A stretch of 9,866 bases of DNA from Devosia sp. (GTDB lineage Bacteria; Pseudomonadota; Alphaproteobacteria; Rhizobiales; Devosiaceae), in contig DROE01000031.1 in NCBI GenBank assembly GCA_011322005.1, positions 1-9,866 of the forward strand. The letters run 5' to 3'. Each line of letters opens with the position of its first letter. Position 1 is the stretch's first letter. Both the position numbers and the translations under genes were made by a program. Positions 1 through 6,983 of the stretch are shown here, piece by piece. The notes below the pieces were generated by a model. It was not told the origin of the DNA. It searched no databases and worked only from the letters and a program-made list of their open reading frames with translations.

Positions 1-9
1 ACGCGCCAT
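1..9 (-). CDS. Start of a truncated gene running off the left edge
   Basis: Read on the minus strand, an ATG at 9-7 follows a near-ideal Shine-Dalgarno sequence (AGGAGGT, five bases upstream). Only three codons (Met-Ala-Arg) lie inside the window, so the product cannot be named. The start lies 72 bases beyond the stop of the CAP lipoprotein gene and in the same direction. It could therefore be the third gene of the uxuA transcript. The call rests only on the ribosome-binding site and start codon. Confidence 0.5.
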
Positions 10-19
10 GATCCACCTC
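10..19 (-). promoter_or_regulatory. Strong Shine-Dalgarno site for the left-edge gene
   Basis: On the minus strand the bases AGGAGGT precede an ATG with a five-base gap (GGATC). This is the best ribosome-binding site in the window and is the whole basis for calling a gene start at base 9. Confidence 0.5.
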
Positions 20-81
20 CTGTTTCGAAGAAGTGAATCACAGACAAAGCCGGTTGGGAATCCCGTTTATGAGTACAGAAC

Positions 82-585
82 CTAGCGCCCCGCCGTCCAG
101 GCTTCAAAGGTACCGCCCAGAATTATTGCCCAGTAGGTTCCGTACTCACCCCCACCGCTGGCAGCGGCCAGGCCAAACTCGGAAAATCTGGCGCTGAGAA
201 GGGTTGAACGGTGTCCGGCGGATTCCATCCAGCCCTGAATGGCCCCTTCCAGAGTTCGCTGACCACCGGCAAGGTTTTCCCCCACGGCCCCGAAATAGCC
301 AGCTGCGTTTACCCGTTCGCGCAAAGTGCCGCCAACGGTATGGGAGAGTTCCCCGCGCTCCGCCATCAGATTGACGTGGGTGCGCGCTGCGCGTTCAAGC
401 GCTGCGTTATAGGCCAGGGGTTTGCGACCATTGTCGGCACGCACCCCGTTTATCTTGGCAATGATTGTTTCCCGGGAAAGCTGGGGCAGTGTTGTGCGCC
501 CGTCGGGCACATAGGATGCACAACCGGCAAGCAGGGCGCCTCCCCCCAGAACAAGCAAATTCCGCCTTGATATGATGTGTCTCAT
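82..585 (-). CDS. CAP-domain (SCP/YkwD-like) lipoprotein, probable Tat substrate
   Basis: Predicted 167-residue exported lipoprotein with one CAP domain. The N-terminus reads SRRNLLVLGGG (twin arginine at residues 7-8), then a lipobox LAGC with Cys22 as the expected lipidation site. This suggests Tat export and membrane anchoring. The rest is a bacterial CAP domain: A-R-T-H-V-N-L-M, then E-L-S-H, R-E-R-V-N-A-A-G-Y, G-E-N-L-A-G-G, W-M-E-S-A-G-H-R, and a final YWAIILGG strand. The usual CAP cavity His and Glu residues are present. Bacterial CAP proteins have few known functions; lipid, peptide or cell-wall binding are possibilities. The start at 585 is preferred because its ATG overlaps the uxuA TGA as ATGA, implying translational coupling. 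An in-frame ATG at 594 would add three residues and has no better ribosome-binding site. Family assignment is firm; role is unknown. Confidence 0.88.
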   Translation of the reverse strand: MRHIISRRNLLVLGGGALLAGCASYVPDGRTTLPQLSRETIIAKINGVRADNGRKPLAYNAALERAARTHVNLMAERGELSHTVGGTLRERVNAAGYFGAVGENLAGGQRTLEGAIQGWMESAGHRSTLLSARFSEFGLAAASGGGEYGTYWAIILGGTFEAWTAGR

Positions 586-1796
586 AGACCGCATTCCGCA
601 TGCTGCAGCGCGCTCATCACACCCCGAAGTTCCGCCAGCCCCTTGAGCCGACCGATCACCGGATAACCGGGCTGCGCGCCTTTTCGTCCCAGATCGTCAG
701 CAATATCCTGCCCGTGGTCCGGCCGCATGGGAATTTGATGGTCACTGCGTCCCTCTCGTTTCCGGCGCTTTTCTTCGAGCATGAGTGCACCGACAATTGC
801 AATCATGTCAATGTCGCCTGCAAGGTGCTCATCCTCAAAAAACGAACAGGGCACACTGTCTGCGTCGCGTTTGACAGCGCGCAGATGGGCAAAATGAATT
901 TTATCCGCAAACTCGTCTATCATTGCCAGCAAATCATTGTCGTGGCGCGCTCCAAATGAACCGGAACAAAACGTCATGCCGTTGGCGGGGCTGTCAACGG
1001 CGTTCAGGAAGTTGCGGTAATCCTTTGCAGTCGAGGTCACACGGGGCAGGCCCATCAGTGCAAAAGGGGGGTCATCGGGATGGCAGCACAAACGAACGCC
1101 CAGGCGTTCGGCAAGCGGAACAACCTCTCCTAGAAAATCGACAAGGTGCCCGGCGAGTTGTTCTCTTGAGATACGGGCATACTGGCTCAGATGGCCCCTG
1201 ACCTCGTCCAGTGTCAGTTTTTCATTGGAACCGGGCAGTCCGGCAACAATATTTTGCACCAGCGTTGATTTTTCAGCATCGGTCATTTGAGCATGGCGGC
1301 GCTCGCAAGTCTCTAACAGTTCCTCGGAGAAGTCGTGCCGGGCACCAGGGCGCTCCAGCAAAAAAATGTCAAACACCGCAAAATCCACAATATCAAAGCG
1401 CATGGCTGTACCCCCGCTGGCCAGGCGGTGAGCCAGGTCGGTGCGTGTCCAGTCAATGACCGGCATGAAATTGTAGCACACGGTGGTTATGCCGCTGTCG
1501 GCCAGATTTTTCAGGCTGATGCGATAGTTCTCCAGATGCTGTTTGAAATCACCGCTTTGCCTTTTGATGTCTTCGGAAACGACAAGACTCTCCACCACGT
1601 CCCATTCCAGCCCCGATGGGGCACCGTTGGTGAAGCGGGCTATTTCTTGTTGATGTTTGGAAATCTCCGACTTACTCCAGGCCTCTCCACTTTCCAAGTG
1701 GTGGAGCGAGGAAACGATGCCCCTTGCTCCGGCCTGCACAATGACGTCTAATGACGTGGGGTCGTCTGGCCCGAACCAGCGCCAGGTTTGTTTCAT
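582..1796 (-). CDS. uxuA: Mannonate dehydratase (EC 4.2.1.8)
   Basis: 404-residue enzyme that dehydrates D-mannonate to 2-keto-3-deoxy-D-gluconate in cytoplasmic hexuronate breakdown. The protein resembles E. coli UxuA along its whole length: N-terminal MKQTWRWFGP-DDP, the block SGITTVCYNFMPVIDWTRTD (about 101-120), RLGVRLCCHPDDPP (231-244), the Cys-containing stretch around Cys277 with GARHDND, FAHLR (302-306), IPMRPDHG (355-362) and IGRLKGLAELRGV near the end. His239, Cys277, His304 and Asp360 sit where the family places its Fe2+/Mn2+ ligands. The length matches the family (about 390-400). The start is supported by GGAGG nine bases upstream. The stop overlaps the next gene's start by ATGA. 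The gene is divergent from a GntR-type regulator that probably controls it. No UxaC or mannonate oxidoreductase (UxuB) is visible here. Confidence 0.96.
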   Translation of the reverse strand: MKQTWRWFGPDDPTSLDVIVQAGARGIVSSLHHLESGEAWSKSEISKHQQEIARFTNGAPSGLEWDVVESLVVSEDIKRQSGDFKQHLENYRISLKNLADSGITTVCYNFMPVIDWTRTDLAHRLASGGTAMRFDIVDFAVFDIFLLERPGARHDFSEELLETCERRHAQMTDAEKSTLVQNIVAGLPGSNEKLTLDEVRGHLSQYARISREQLAGHLVDFLGEVVPLAERLGVRLCCHPDDPPFALMGLPRVTSTAKDYRNFLNAVDSPANGMTFCSGSFGARHDNDLLAMIDEFADKIHFAHLRAVKRDADSVPCSFFEDEHLAGDIDMIAIVGALMLEEKRRKREGRSDHQIPMRPDHGQDIADDLGRKGAQPGYPVIGRLKGLAELRGVMSALQHAECGL

Positions 1797-1840
1797 TGTT
1801 CCGTTCCTCCAGCCCGCGTTCCGAGCGTGAACTTAACCCT

Positions 1841-1861
1841 ATTTCCTTCATGAAGGGAAAT
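1841..1861. promoter_or_regulatory. Inverted repeat in the uxuA-regulator intergenic region
   Basis: A perfect 12-bp palindrome, CCTTCATGAAGG (1845-1856), is extended on both sides by ATTT and AAAT, with one extra G breaking exact symmetry. On the minus strand it would lie in the uxuA leader about 45 bases before the ATG. It could be a regulator-binding site or a leader hairpin. It lacks the T-run of a terminator. Confidence 0.4.
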
Positions 1862-1878
1862 GTTTGAAACCTCCCTGT

Positions 1879-1895
1879 TATGTTGCGCGCACATA
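1879..1895. promoter_or_regulatory. Candidate operator overlapping the likely uxuA start of transcription
   Basis: TATGT and ACATA arms flank a seven-base GC-rich centre (TGCGCGC), giving an almost symmetric 17-bp site. It abuts the proposed uxuA -10 element at 1897-1902, so a bound repressor would cover the transcription start. GntR/FCD regulators usually bind short symmetric GT...AC sites, and this has that general form though a longer centre than classic FadR or UxuR sites. The assignment to the adjacent regulator is an inference. Confidence 0.35.
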
Positions 1896-1896
1896 T

Positions 1897-1902
1897 ATTA
1901 TC
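1897..1902 (-). promoter_or_regulatory. Candidate -10 element for uxuA
   Basis: On the minus strand GATAAT matches five of six bases of the sigma-70 -10 consensus. No convincing -35 hexamer lies at the expected distance upstream, so this would be a weak or activator-dependent promoter. It would give a leader of roughly 95 bases before the uxuA ATG. Confidence 0.3.
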
Positions 1903-1931
1903 CTCACTCCCTCAGATCACGGACGTAGAAA

Positions 1932-1942
1932 GAAACGGTTTC
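1932..1942. promoter_or_regulatory. Palindrome just upstream of the GntR regulator start
   Basis: GAAAC and GTTTC arms are separated by a single G. The site ends four bases before the preferred regulator start codon at 1946 and overlaps the region where ribosomes would bind. It could serve autoregulation. It resembles the AAACCGGTTT operators further right with one C missing, but may be unrelated. Confidence 0.25.
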
Positions 1943-1945
1943 GCC

Positions 1946-2656
1946 ATGAACGAAAATTTCAGGCTCAGCGAACTCGAAGACCCGGTCCCTGCGACGGGAA
2001 ATTCTTCGATCGGAAACCGCGTGTTCAGGGTATTGCGCGAGGCAATCGTGCAATTGCAGTTTCGCCCCGGGCATTTGCTGTCGGAAGCCGAGATGGCCAA
2101 ACAAATCGGTGTCTCCCGCCAGCCCGTACGCGAAGCCTTCATCAAACTTGCTGAAATCGGACTGGTGGAAATCCTTCCTCAACGCGGCACTCTGGTGACG
2201 CTGATTTCGGCCAAGGAAATGGAGAACGCCCGTTTTTTGCGCGAAGTCATTGAAGTCGCCATAGTGCGCAAACTCGCGCTCATTGTCAGCAATGAAGACA
2301 TTGACTTGCTGCGTGGTATGACTGAAGAGCTCGACAGAATTCGCCAGAGCAGAGACGTCACCAGAATATTACGCTCCGATGAGGAGTTTCATGTCAAGAT
2401 GGCTCAACTCGCCGACTGCGCCTATGCTTGGCGCATCCTTGAGAATCTGAAAACCAATATCGACAGGGTGCGCTATCTTACGCTGGGTGAGGCTGGTATC
2501 GTTGAAAATGTCGTCAGCCAGCATCACGCAATTGTTGATGCTCTGGCCACACGCTCGCCGGACCTGGCAGAGGCGGCCATGCGCATCCACATGGGTGACA
2601 TAATCAATTCGCTTCCCTCCATGGTTACGGCCTATCCCGATCTTTTCGTCGACTGA
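1946..2656 (+). CDS. GntR-family transcriptional regulator, FadR/FCD subfamily
   Basis: 236-residue DNA-binding regulator. Residues about 22-85 form the winged helix-turn-helix: V-F-R-V-L-R-E-A-I, RPGHLLSEAEMAKQIGVSRQPVREAFIKLAEIGLV, then the wing PQRGTLVTLIS. The remainder is an all-helical FCD ligand-binding domain, with the acidic/His metal-site pattern DEEFH, QHHAIVDAL and RIHM. Regulators of this class, such as UxuR and ExuR, commonly respond to uronates or other sugar acids. Divergence from uxuA suggests the same job here, probably repression relieved by a hexuronate intermediate. An in-frame ATG at 1880 would add 22 residues, but it lies in the promoter-like palindrome 1879-1895 and lacks a ribosome-binding site, so 1946 is preferred. 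The ribosome-binding site at 1946 is itself weak. The family is certain; the effector is inferred. Confidence 0.9.
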   Translation: MNENFRLSELEDPVPATGNSSIGNRVFRVLREAIVQLQFRPGHLLSEAEMAKQIGVSRQPVREAFIKLAEIGLVEILPQRGTLVTLISAKEMENARFLREVIEVAIVRKLALIVSNEDIDLLRGMTEELDRIRQSRDVTRILRSDEEFHVKMAQLADCAYAWRILENLKTNIDRVRYLTLGEAGIVENVVSQHHAIVDALATRSPDLAEAAMRIHMGDIINSLPSMVTAYPDLFVD

Positions 2657-2657
2657 T

Positions 2658-2675
2658 TGCAGCGGAACCGCTACA
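2658..2675. terminator. Short inverted repeat between convergent genes
   Basis: TGCAGCGG and CCGCTACA are complementary at seven of eight positions and lie in the 21-base gap between the stops of the regulator and the imelysin gene. The site could act as a two-way terminator. There is no T-run on either side and the central spacing is only two bases, so the stem would have to open at its tip. Weak support. Confidence 0.25.
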
Positions 2676-2677
2676 GG

Positions 2678-4003
2678 TCAAAGAACGGCGTCGGGATTAT
2701 CCAGACTGTCAGACCCGGCAACGACCAGGTTTTCAACACCAAGTGTCCGGGCTATTTTTTTAATGGTCTGCGTCTGGTCAAGCAGGCTGTCAACAGTGGC
2801 CTGAATGACCGCATTGCCATCATCATTGCCCTTGAGCAACATCTGATCGTAGTTCTCAATGGTGCGGGCGCGGGTGACCATAAGGCGCAGCCGGACCATG
2901 GCGACGCTCAGCTTGATGCGCATTTCCATATCCAGTTCTGCATCTTTCTGCACCACAAGATCGGATAGAGATGCGCCAGAGGTCACTGAATTATCCATGG
3001 CAAAATACTCACCGAAGTAAACGTTGACCACACCCCTTGCATCGAAAAGGTGCGCGGCGTAGGTGTAATCGGAAAAGTCATCCTGTTCGGCCTCCGCATT
3101 GCCCAGCAACAAGGCGCGCTTGAGCTGGTTTCCTGCAAGTTCTCCATAGGATAGTGAAGCCATACCTGAAAGAATGGTGGCCAGACCCGCCTCAGGGTCG
3201 TCGATCATGTTTTCCCTCGAAACACCGGTCACCTGCCAGTCGCTGGCCATTTCCTCCAGATCAGAGATCAAAAGGTTCACGGCCGAGAACAAAAACTCCC
3301 CCCGCCGGTCACAGTTGCCGTTTGTACACCCCTCATCGGCAAAATCCGAGGCGGGGCGGACGCCTCCGACCTGAAAATCATCGTCGCCGGTAGGCTCAAC
3401 CGGTGAGTTATCGTCCTGCCCCCACAGCAAGAACTCGATGGCATGATAGCCGGTTGGAAAGTTATTGCCCTGTTCAGCGGCCGCGCTCAGGTCTTTCAGC
3501 ACCTCCTGTGTAATGCGCGACAGGGGAATGATTTTTCCGGCGACCTCGATTTCGGATGCGGCGAGCACGTTGGCGGTATAATACGGATTGTCCGAATCCT
3601 GAGCCATGTAGGCAGCGTCCACATAATCTATGAAGCCTTCGTCCAGCGGCCAGCCGTTTACGCGGCGCTCCCACTCTGACTCCCGGGGAGTGCCGAGCCT
3701 GAAAACTTCTGTCTGCAAATAGGGGATACGGGCAACTTTCCAGGCCGTGCGCGCTTCTTCGAGATTTTCCTCGGTGGGTTCATCCAGCAGAGTTTCTATC
3801 GCAGACTTGAGATCCTGGGCGGTGCGCACGGAATCTTCATAGGCGGCCTGCGCCAGATCGGTATAAGAGACAACCACTTCCCGGACACTGACCGGGGTTG
3901 CCTCGGTTTGCGATTGGGTGGTGTCTGTTTGTGCGCCAGCCTGTGCAAGCAACATAATGAAGGAAGCGACGATCGCGCTCAGGCCAAGTCCGAATCTGTT
4001 CAT
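2678..4003 (-). CDS. Imelysin/IrpA-like exported protein (peptidase M75 family)
   Basis: 441-residue exported protein. The first 25 residues are a Sec-type signal peptide (MNRFGLGLSAIVASFIMLL, cleavage near AGAQ). The mature part has two helical imelysin-type repeats. It carries the hallmark GxHxxE motif at 185-190 (GYHAIE) followed by FLLWGQD, a CTNGNC-DRRGEFL segment (Cys226 and Cys231, possible disulfide), and the second-repeat block SYGELAGNQLKRALLLG...FSDYTYAAH. Imelysins include IrpA and ICMP-type proteins tied to iron acquisition; most lack proven peptidase activity, and the GxHxxE site is thought to bind metal or a ligand. The start at 4003 is chosen for GGAGAG just upstream and the signal peptide; the frame stays open upstream to 4312, which only overlaps the neighbouring gene. 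I see no clear Fur box. The usual di-haem or DUF1513 partners of imelysin loci are absent on either side. Confidence 0.9.
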   Translation of the reverse strand: MNRFGLGLSAIVASFIMLLAQAGAQTDTTQSQTEATPVSVREVVVSYTDLAQAAYEDSVRTAQDLKSAIETLLDEPTEENLEEARTAWKVARIPYLQTEVFRLGTPRESEWERRVNGWPLDEGFIDYVDAAYMAQDSDNPYYTANVLAASEIEVAGKIIPLSRITQEVLKDLSAAAEQGNNFPTGYHAIEFLLWGQDDNSPVEPTGDDDFQVGGVRPASDFADEGCTNGNCDRRGEFLFSAVNLLISDLEEMASDWQVTGVSRENMIDDPEAGLATILSGMASLSYGELAGNQLKRALLLGNAEAEQDDFSDYTYAAHLFDARGVVNVYFGEYFAMDNSVTSGASLSDLVVQKDAELDMEMRIKLSVAMVRLRLMVTRARTIENYDQMLLKGNDDGNAVIQATVDSLLDQTQTIKKIARTLGVENLVVAGSDSLDNPDAVL

Positions 4004-4163
4004 TCTCTCTCCAATCGAGGGCCAGTCACGCCGGTTTCCCCTGGGTTCTCGTTCACGAAGTGGAGTCCTCACACAAAACTCGGCCACTCTTTCATTTTTT
4101 TGTCTAGCGCGCACGGATTGCTTTTTCAATAAATGGTTACCCGGTGCTCCGGTTGCCGCCCTG
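4004..4163 (-). promoter_or_regulatory. Spacer with candidate promoter for the imelysin gene
   Basis: On the minus strand TTGAAA (4129-4124, five of six matches to -35) is followed after 17 bases by TAGACA (4106-4101, three of six matches to -10). This would give a leader of about 90 bases to the imelysin start at 4003. The -10 is poor. I find no strong terminator for the upstream acyltransferase-like gene, so read-through is also possible. Confidence 0.28.
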
Positions 4164-5477
4164 TCAGTTGGATTTGCCGCCCGGTTCCCGCATTTTGCCG
4201 GAGGGAGGGGCAATTTGATCGAGCAATGCTGATATTCCGTCGACATTGGGCAGCAGTGACCGGTGCAGGCACAGGTTGATGGTCGTAAAATTGCGGCCGG
4301 GGGAAAATACACACATATTGATCCCGGGATGATGGGTGCCGCAGTAAACCGGCTCTACAAGATCCTTGGTCAACTCACCGCCGAGACGCTGGGGGGGAAC
4401 CAGGGAAAGGGTAAGGTGGTAGCCGGCGGAAAAGCGAAAGAACCGTTTCGTATAGAGAAAGGGCATCAGGCCGCTCAGACGCCGATGCGCGGAAAACATC
4501 GAATTGAGCAGGGACTGTGTTGCGTTCATGTCCTTTTGCTCTGCTCTTGCCAGCGCATGGTCAACCTCTTGAACAAACTCGGGGAAGCTCCTGCGGGCCT
4601 TGAGCTTTGCATCGATCATACGGAACTGAAAAAATGTGTCGTTGGTGCGCACCTCACTTGCGGTGTCCATATCGGCATATATGGCCCTTATGCCACGGCG
4701 CGAGAACCCGCGGCCCCCATCGTTCAGTGCGTGAGCCACGAGGGCAAACATCAGTGTGCGACGCGAAACATTCAGCCCGGCGGCGGCGCGGCGAATCCTT
4801 TCTTTTTCAAATGCCAGAGCGCGATACCCGATGTCCGGGGCGCGGGGAGCAAGAAAGTGCGCCGCCAGCAACTGCATGGGTGCCAGAGCAGCGGCTGTCG
4901 CGCCGTATCTCAGTCTGCGCAACAAAGGGGTTTTGTCAGGCCGGTCCGTGACGCCTGCACGCGGAACCGCCCGGGACCGGGAAAGCCGCGAGGAATCCGC
5001 GCCCTCCAGCAGCGCGTGGGTCGCCAGAACCAATATGGCAGCGCGGCGTCCCTGCGGGTCGGGACCATTGCGAGGGGTTACGGCTTTCACCCTGAACAGG
5101 GGTAAATCCTTTTCCACAAAAATGTCGGCACCATCCAGTTCCCAGTTTTCCGGGTAGGCACTCAAGTCATCTACAGTATTAATCCGGCAGATTCTTGAAA
5201 GAATGTTGTCTGCAAGCGGTTCATGGGGGCGGGCGCCCAGAAACCCGGTAGTCAATTGAGGGGCCAGCACAGCAAGCCTTGCAGCAATTTTCTTGAGCTT
5301 GGCAAGATCCGTCACCTCGTTGGTGAAGGCGGTAAAATAGACGGTCTGGCGCGCCTGGTGGCAATACCATTGATTGTGGGTAAAACCGGCCTGCGCATCG
5401 GCTGATGCCATCTCCGGGGGAACGCGCAATCGCTCGGGCTCTTTCGGGCTTAACTTCTCAAAAGCCTTGTCCGACAT
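4164..5477 (-). CDS. Divergent acyltransferase-like protein (WES/DGAT or condensation fold)
   Basis: 437-residue probable cytoplasmic protein with no signal peptide. I recognise only the fold. The N-terminal half ends in ILVLATHALLEGADSSRL (His154, Glu158, Gly159), which aligns by eye with the HHxxxDG catalytic motif of CoA-dependent acyltransferases, but the first His is Thr and Asp is Glu. The second half has LNVSRRTLMFALVAHAL (235-251), like the helix after the linker in wax ester synthases. The C-terminus has PGINMCVFSPGRNFTTINLCLHRSLLPNVDGISALLDQI, like the final strands and helix of WES/DGAT proteins. A natural guess is transfer of an acyl group to an alcohol or sugar, or a non-catalytic relative. 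The second ATG at 5477 is preferred over 5480 because GAGGA lies five rather than two bases upstream. The substrate is unknown. Confidence 0.6.
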   Translation of the reverse strand: MSDKAFEKLSPKEPERLRVPPEMASADAQAGFTHNQWYCHQARQTVYFTAFTNEVTDLAKLKKIAARLAVLAPQLTTGFLGARPHEPLADNILSRICRINTVDDLSAYPENWELDGADIFVEKDLPLFRVKAVTPRNGPDPQGRRAAILVLATHALLEGADSSRLSRSRAVPRAGVTDRPDKTPLLRRLRYGATAAALAPMQLLAAHFLAPRAPDIGYRALAFEKERIRRAAAGLNVSRRTLMFALVAHALNDGGRGFSRRGIRAIYADMDTASEVRTNDTFFQFRMIDAKLKARRSFPEFVQEVDHALARAEQKDMNATQSLLNSMFSAHRRLSGLMPFLYTKRFFRFSAGYHLTLSLVPPQRLGGELTKDLVEPVYCGTHHPGINMCVFSPGRNFTTINLCLHRSLLPNVDGISALLDQIAPPSGKMREPGGKSN

Positions 5478-5542
5478 CATTGTCCTCAGTTGGCCCGCGC
5501 GAGGGAAATCCGTCTCCTCGCCGTGCGTGAAGCCAGCACCCG

Positions 5543-5571
5543 ATTGGACATGGAGGCGATAGGGAAGTCAA
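5543..5571 (-). promoter_or_regulatory. Candidate promoter for the acyltransferase-like gene
   Basis: On the minus strand TTGACT (5571-5566) and TCCAAT (5548-5543) are separated by 17 bases, matching sigma-70 hexamers at five and four of six positions. Transcription would begin near 5536, about 60 bases before the start codon. This fits the 179-base gap to the ATPase gene and suggests the acyltransferase-like gene is not simply the tail of the ATPase transcript. Hexamer matches alone are weak evidence. Confidence 0.3.
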
Positions 5572-5656
5572 GAGTGCCGCGACCTCCGGTCGGAAAGGAA
5601 ACTGTGCGAACCAGGCGGCTGATCGGGTCAGAATCTCACCCGTGTGCATCAGGGCC

Positions 5657-6730
5657 TCAAAGGCGAACCCCGGATTTTGCATCAAACAGATGTATATTGG
5701 CAGGGTTTGGCAACAAAAACACATCCTGGCCCACGGAAAACTCATGGCGCTCGCGGAACACGGCGACAACTTCCTTGCCATGCACCCTCAGGGAAACGTG
5801 GGTTTCCGAACCCGTTGGCTCTATAACCGCAATTCTGGCATTAATGGCTCCCCGTTTTTCTTTTTCCAGGAGTTCCAGGTGCTCGGGTCTGAAGCCGACA
5901 ATAACGGACTGTCCTTTTGTCACGTCGTGGGTTCCCGGAGCCAGCAGGGTTCCAAGTTCTGTTTCAACTTCGGTGGTCTTTCCCGCAGTTTTCACCGTGC
6001 CCGGAACCATGTTCATCGAGGGTGAGCCGATGAATGCGGCAACAAACAGGTTGGCGGGGGTATCATAGAGTTCAAGGGGTGCACCTATCTGCTCGATGCG
6101 GCCATCATGCATCACCACAACGCGGTCGGCCATGGTCATGGCTTCCACCTGGTCGTGGGTCACAAAAATCGTGGTGGTCTTCAGACGCTGGTGCAGTTCC
6201 TTGATTTCGGTGCGCATCTGTACCCGCAATTTTGCGTCCAGATTGGAGAGCGGCTCGTCGAACAAAAACACCTGGGGGTCGCGCACAATTGCCCGGCCCA
6301 TGGCCACGCGCTGGCGCTGACCCCCCGAAAGCTCACGAGGGTAGCGGTCAAGAAACGGCTCGAGGCCCAAAATATCGGCAGCGTTACTCACCCGGGCATC
6401 AATTTCGGACTTTTCGGCGCGGCGCAACGACAGGGCAAACGAAAGATTGTCGCGCACCTTCATATGTGGATAGAGCGCATAATTCTGGAATACCATGGCG
6501 ATATCACGATCTTTTGGAGGCAGGTTGTTGACCACCCTTTTGCCGATGATTATGCGACCTCCGGTCACGACTTCCAGACCTGACACCATGCGCAGCAATG
6601 TGGATTTGCCACAGCCCGAGGGGCCAACCAGTGCTACAAACTCACCATCGTTAATGGACACGTCGATACCGTGAATTACCTCGGTGTTTCCATAGGATTT
6701 GTAGACATCCTGGACCAAAACCTGCGCCAT
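5657..6730 (-). CDS. ugpC: Sugar ABC transporter ATPase, UgpC/MalK type (CUT1)
   Basis: 357-residue ATPase that would drive a CUT1 carbohydrate importer from the cytoplasmic face. All nucleotide-binding elements are intact: Walker A GPSGCGKST (36-44), Q-loop Gln82 in VFQNYALYPH, signature LSGGQRQRVAMGRAI (134-148), Walker B VFLFDEP (154-160), D-loop SNLD (162-165) and H-loop His192 in THDQVEAM. The C-terminal third is the MalK/UgpC regulatory region with TOBE-type strands, including VGFRPEHLE (278-286). The length is typical. The start is supported by a GGGGGAT ribosome-binding site. It is divergent from the binding-protein and permease genes and shares their operator-bearing intergenic region, so it is probably their ATPase. 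The name ugpC follows family annotation habit and does not imply glycerol-3-phosphate as substrate. Confidence 0.95.
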   Translation of the reverse strand: MAQVLVQDVYKSYGNTEVIHGIDVSINDGEFVALVGPSGCGKSTLLRMVSGLEVVTGGRIIIGKRVVNNLPPKDRDIAMVFQNYALYPHMKVRDNLSFALSLRRAEKSEIDARVSNAADILGLEPFLDRYPRELSGGQRQRVAMGRAIVRDPQVFLFDEPLSNLDAKLRVQMRTEIKELHQRLKTTTIFVTHDQVEAMTMADRVVVMHDGRIEQIGAPLELYDTPANLFVAAFIGSPSMNMVPGTVKTAGKTTEVETELGTLLAPGTHDVTKGQSVIVGFRPEHLELLEKEKRGAINARIAVIEPTGSETHVSLRVHGKEVVAVFRERHEFSVGQDVFLLPNPANIHLFDAKSGVRL

Positions 6731-6762
6731 TTATCCCCCGCTCCAGACCCGTTTTACTGCTC

Positions 6763-6772
6763 AAACCGGTTT
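6763..6772. promoter_or_regulatory. LacI-family-type operator, ATPase side
   Basis: Perfect 10-bp palindrome AAACCGGTTT whose nearer edge lies 33 bases upstream of the ATPase start codon. A central CG flanked by A- and T-runs is the hallmark of LacI/GalR-family operators. An identical copy lies on the binding-protein side. Binding here would block the minus-strand promoter or its early transcript. No LacI-type gene is present in the window. Confidence 0.6.
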
Positions 6773-6983
6773 TCACCCTTAGCCGATCGGACAATTCGTG
6801 TCCATGCACGGGAAGCAGATTCGGGCTTGCCTGCGCTGTCTATCCTGTTGAGTGAAGTTTTACTGGTGAACATAAAATTCAAAATTCAAACAAGATTCGT
6901 TTGACTCACAGGCTGAGGCGTTCATAGTAAACTTACTACCATTTCAGGGGTCGGGCGTTGCTTGAGGTACGCCTCTCAAACTG

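Noticed and set aside
4140..4160. Imperfect CCGG-centred hairpin after the acyltransferase-like gene
   Set aside because: Only the four-base core pairs cleanly and the minus-strand sequence after it lacks a T-run.
4004..4312. A 103-residue N-terminal extension of the imelysin frame, overlapping the acyltransferase-like gene
   Set aside because: The start at 4003 has a good ribosome-binding site and begins a clear signal peptide. The extension has no recognisable domain and would bury that signal.
4263..5105. Plus-strand open frame of 280 codons
   Set aside because: It is wholly antisense to the acyltransferase-like gene. The minus-strand frame is longer, has a ribosome-binding site and shows family resemblance.
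5580..5592. CGACC-GGTCG mini-hairpin downstream of the ATPase gene
   Set aside because: The stem is only five pairs and no T-run follows on the minus strand, so it does not support a terminator call.
5490..6068. Plus-strand open frame of 192 codons
   Set aside because: It lies mostly antisense to the intact ATPase gene and shows no domain or ribosome-binding site. It is a coding shadow.
6874..6887. Tandem AAAATTC repeat
   Set aside because: Two seven-base units in an AT-rich promoter region are too short to call a repeat element. It is more likely simple AT-rich promoter context.
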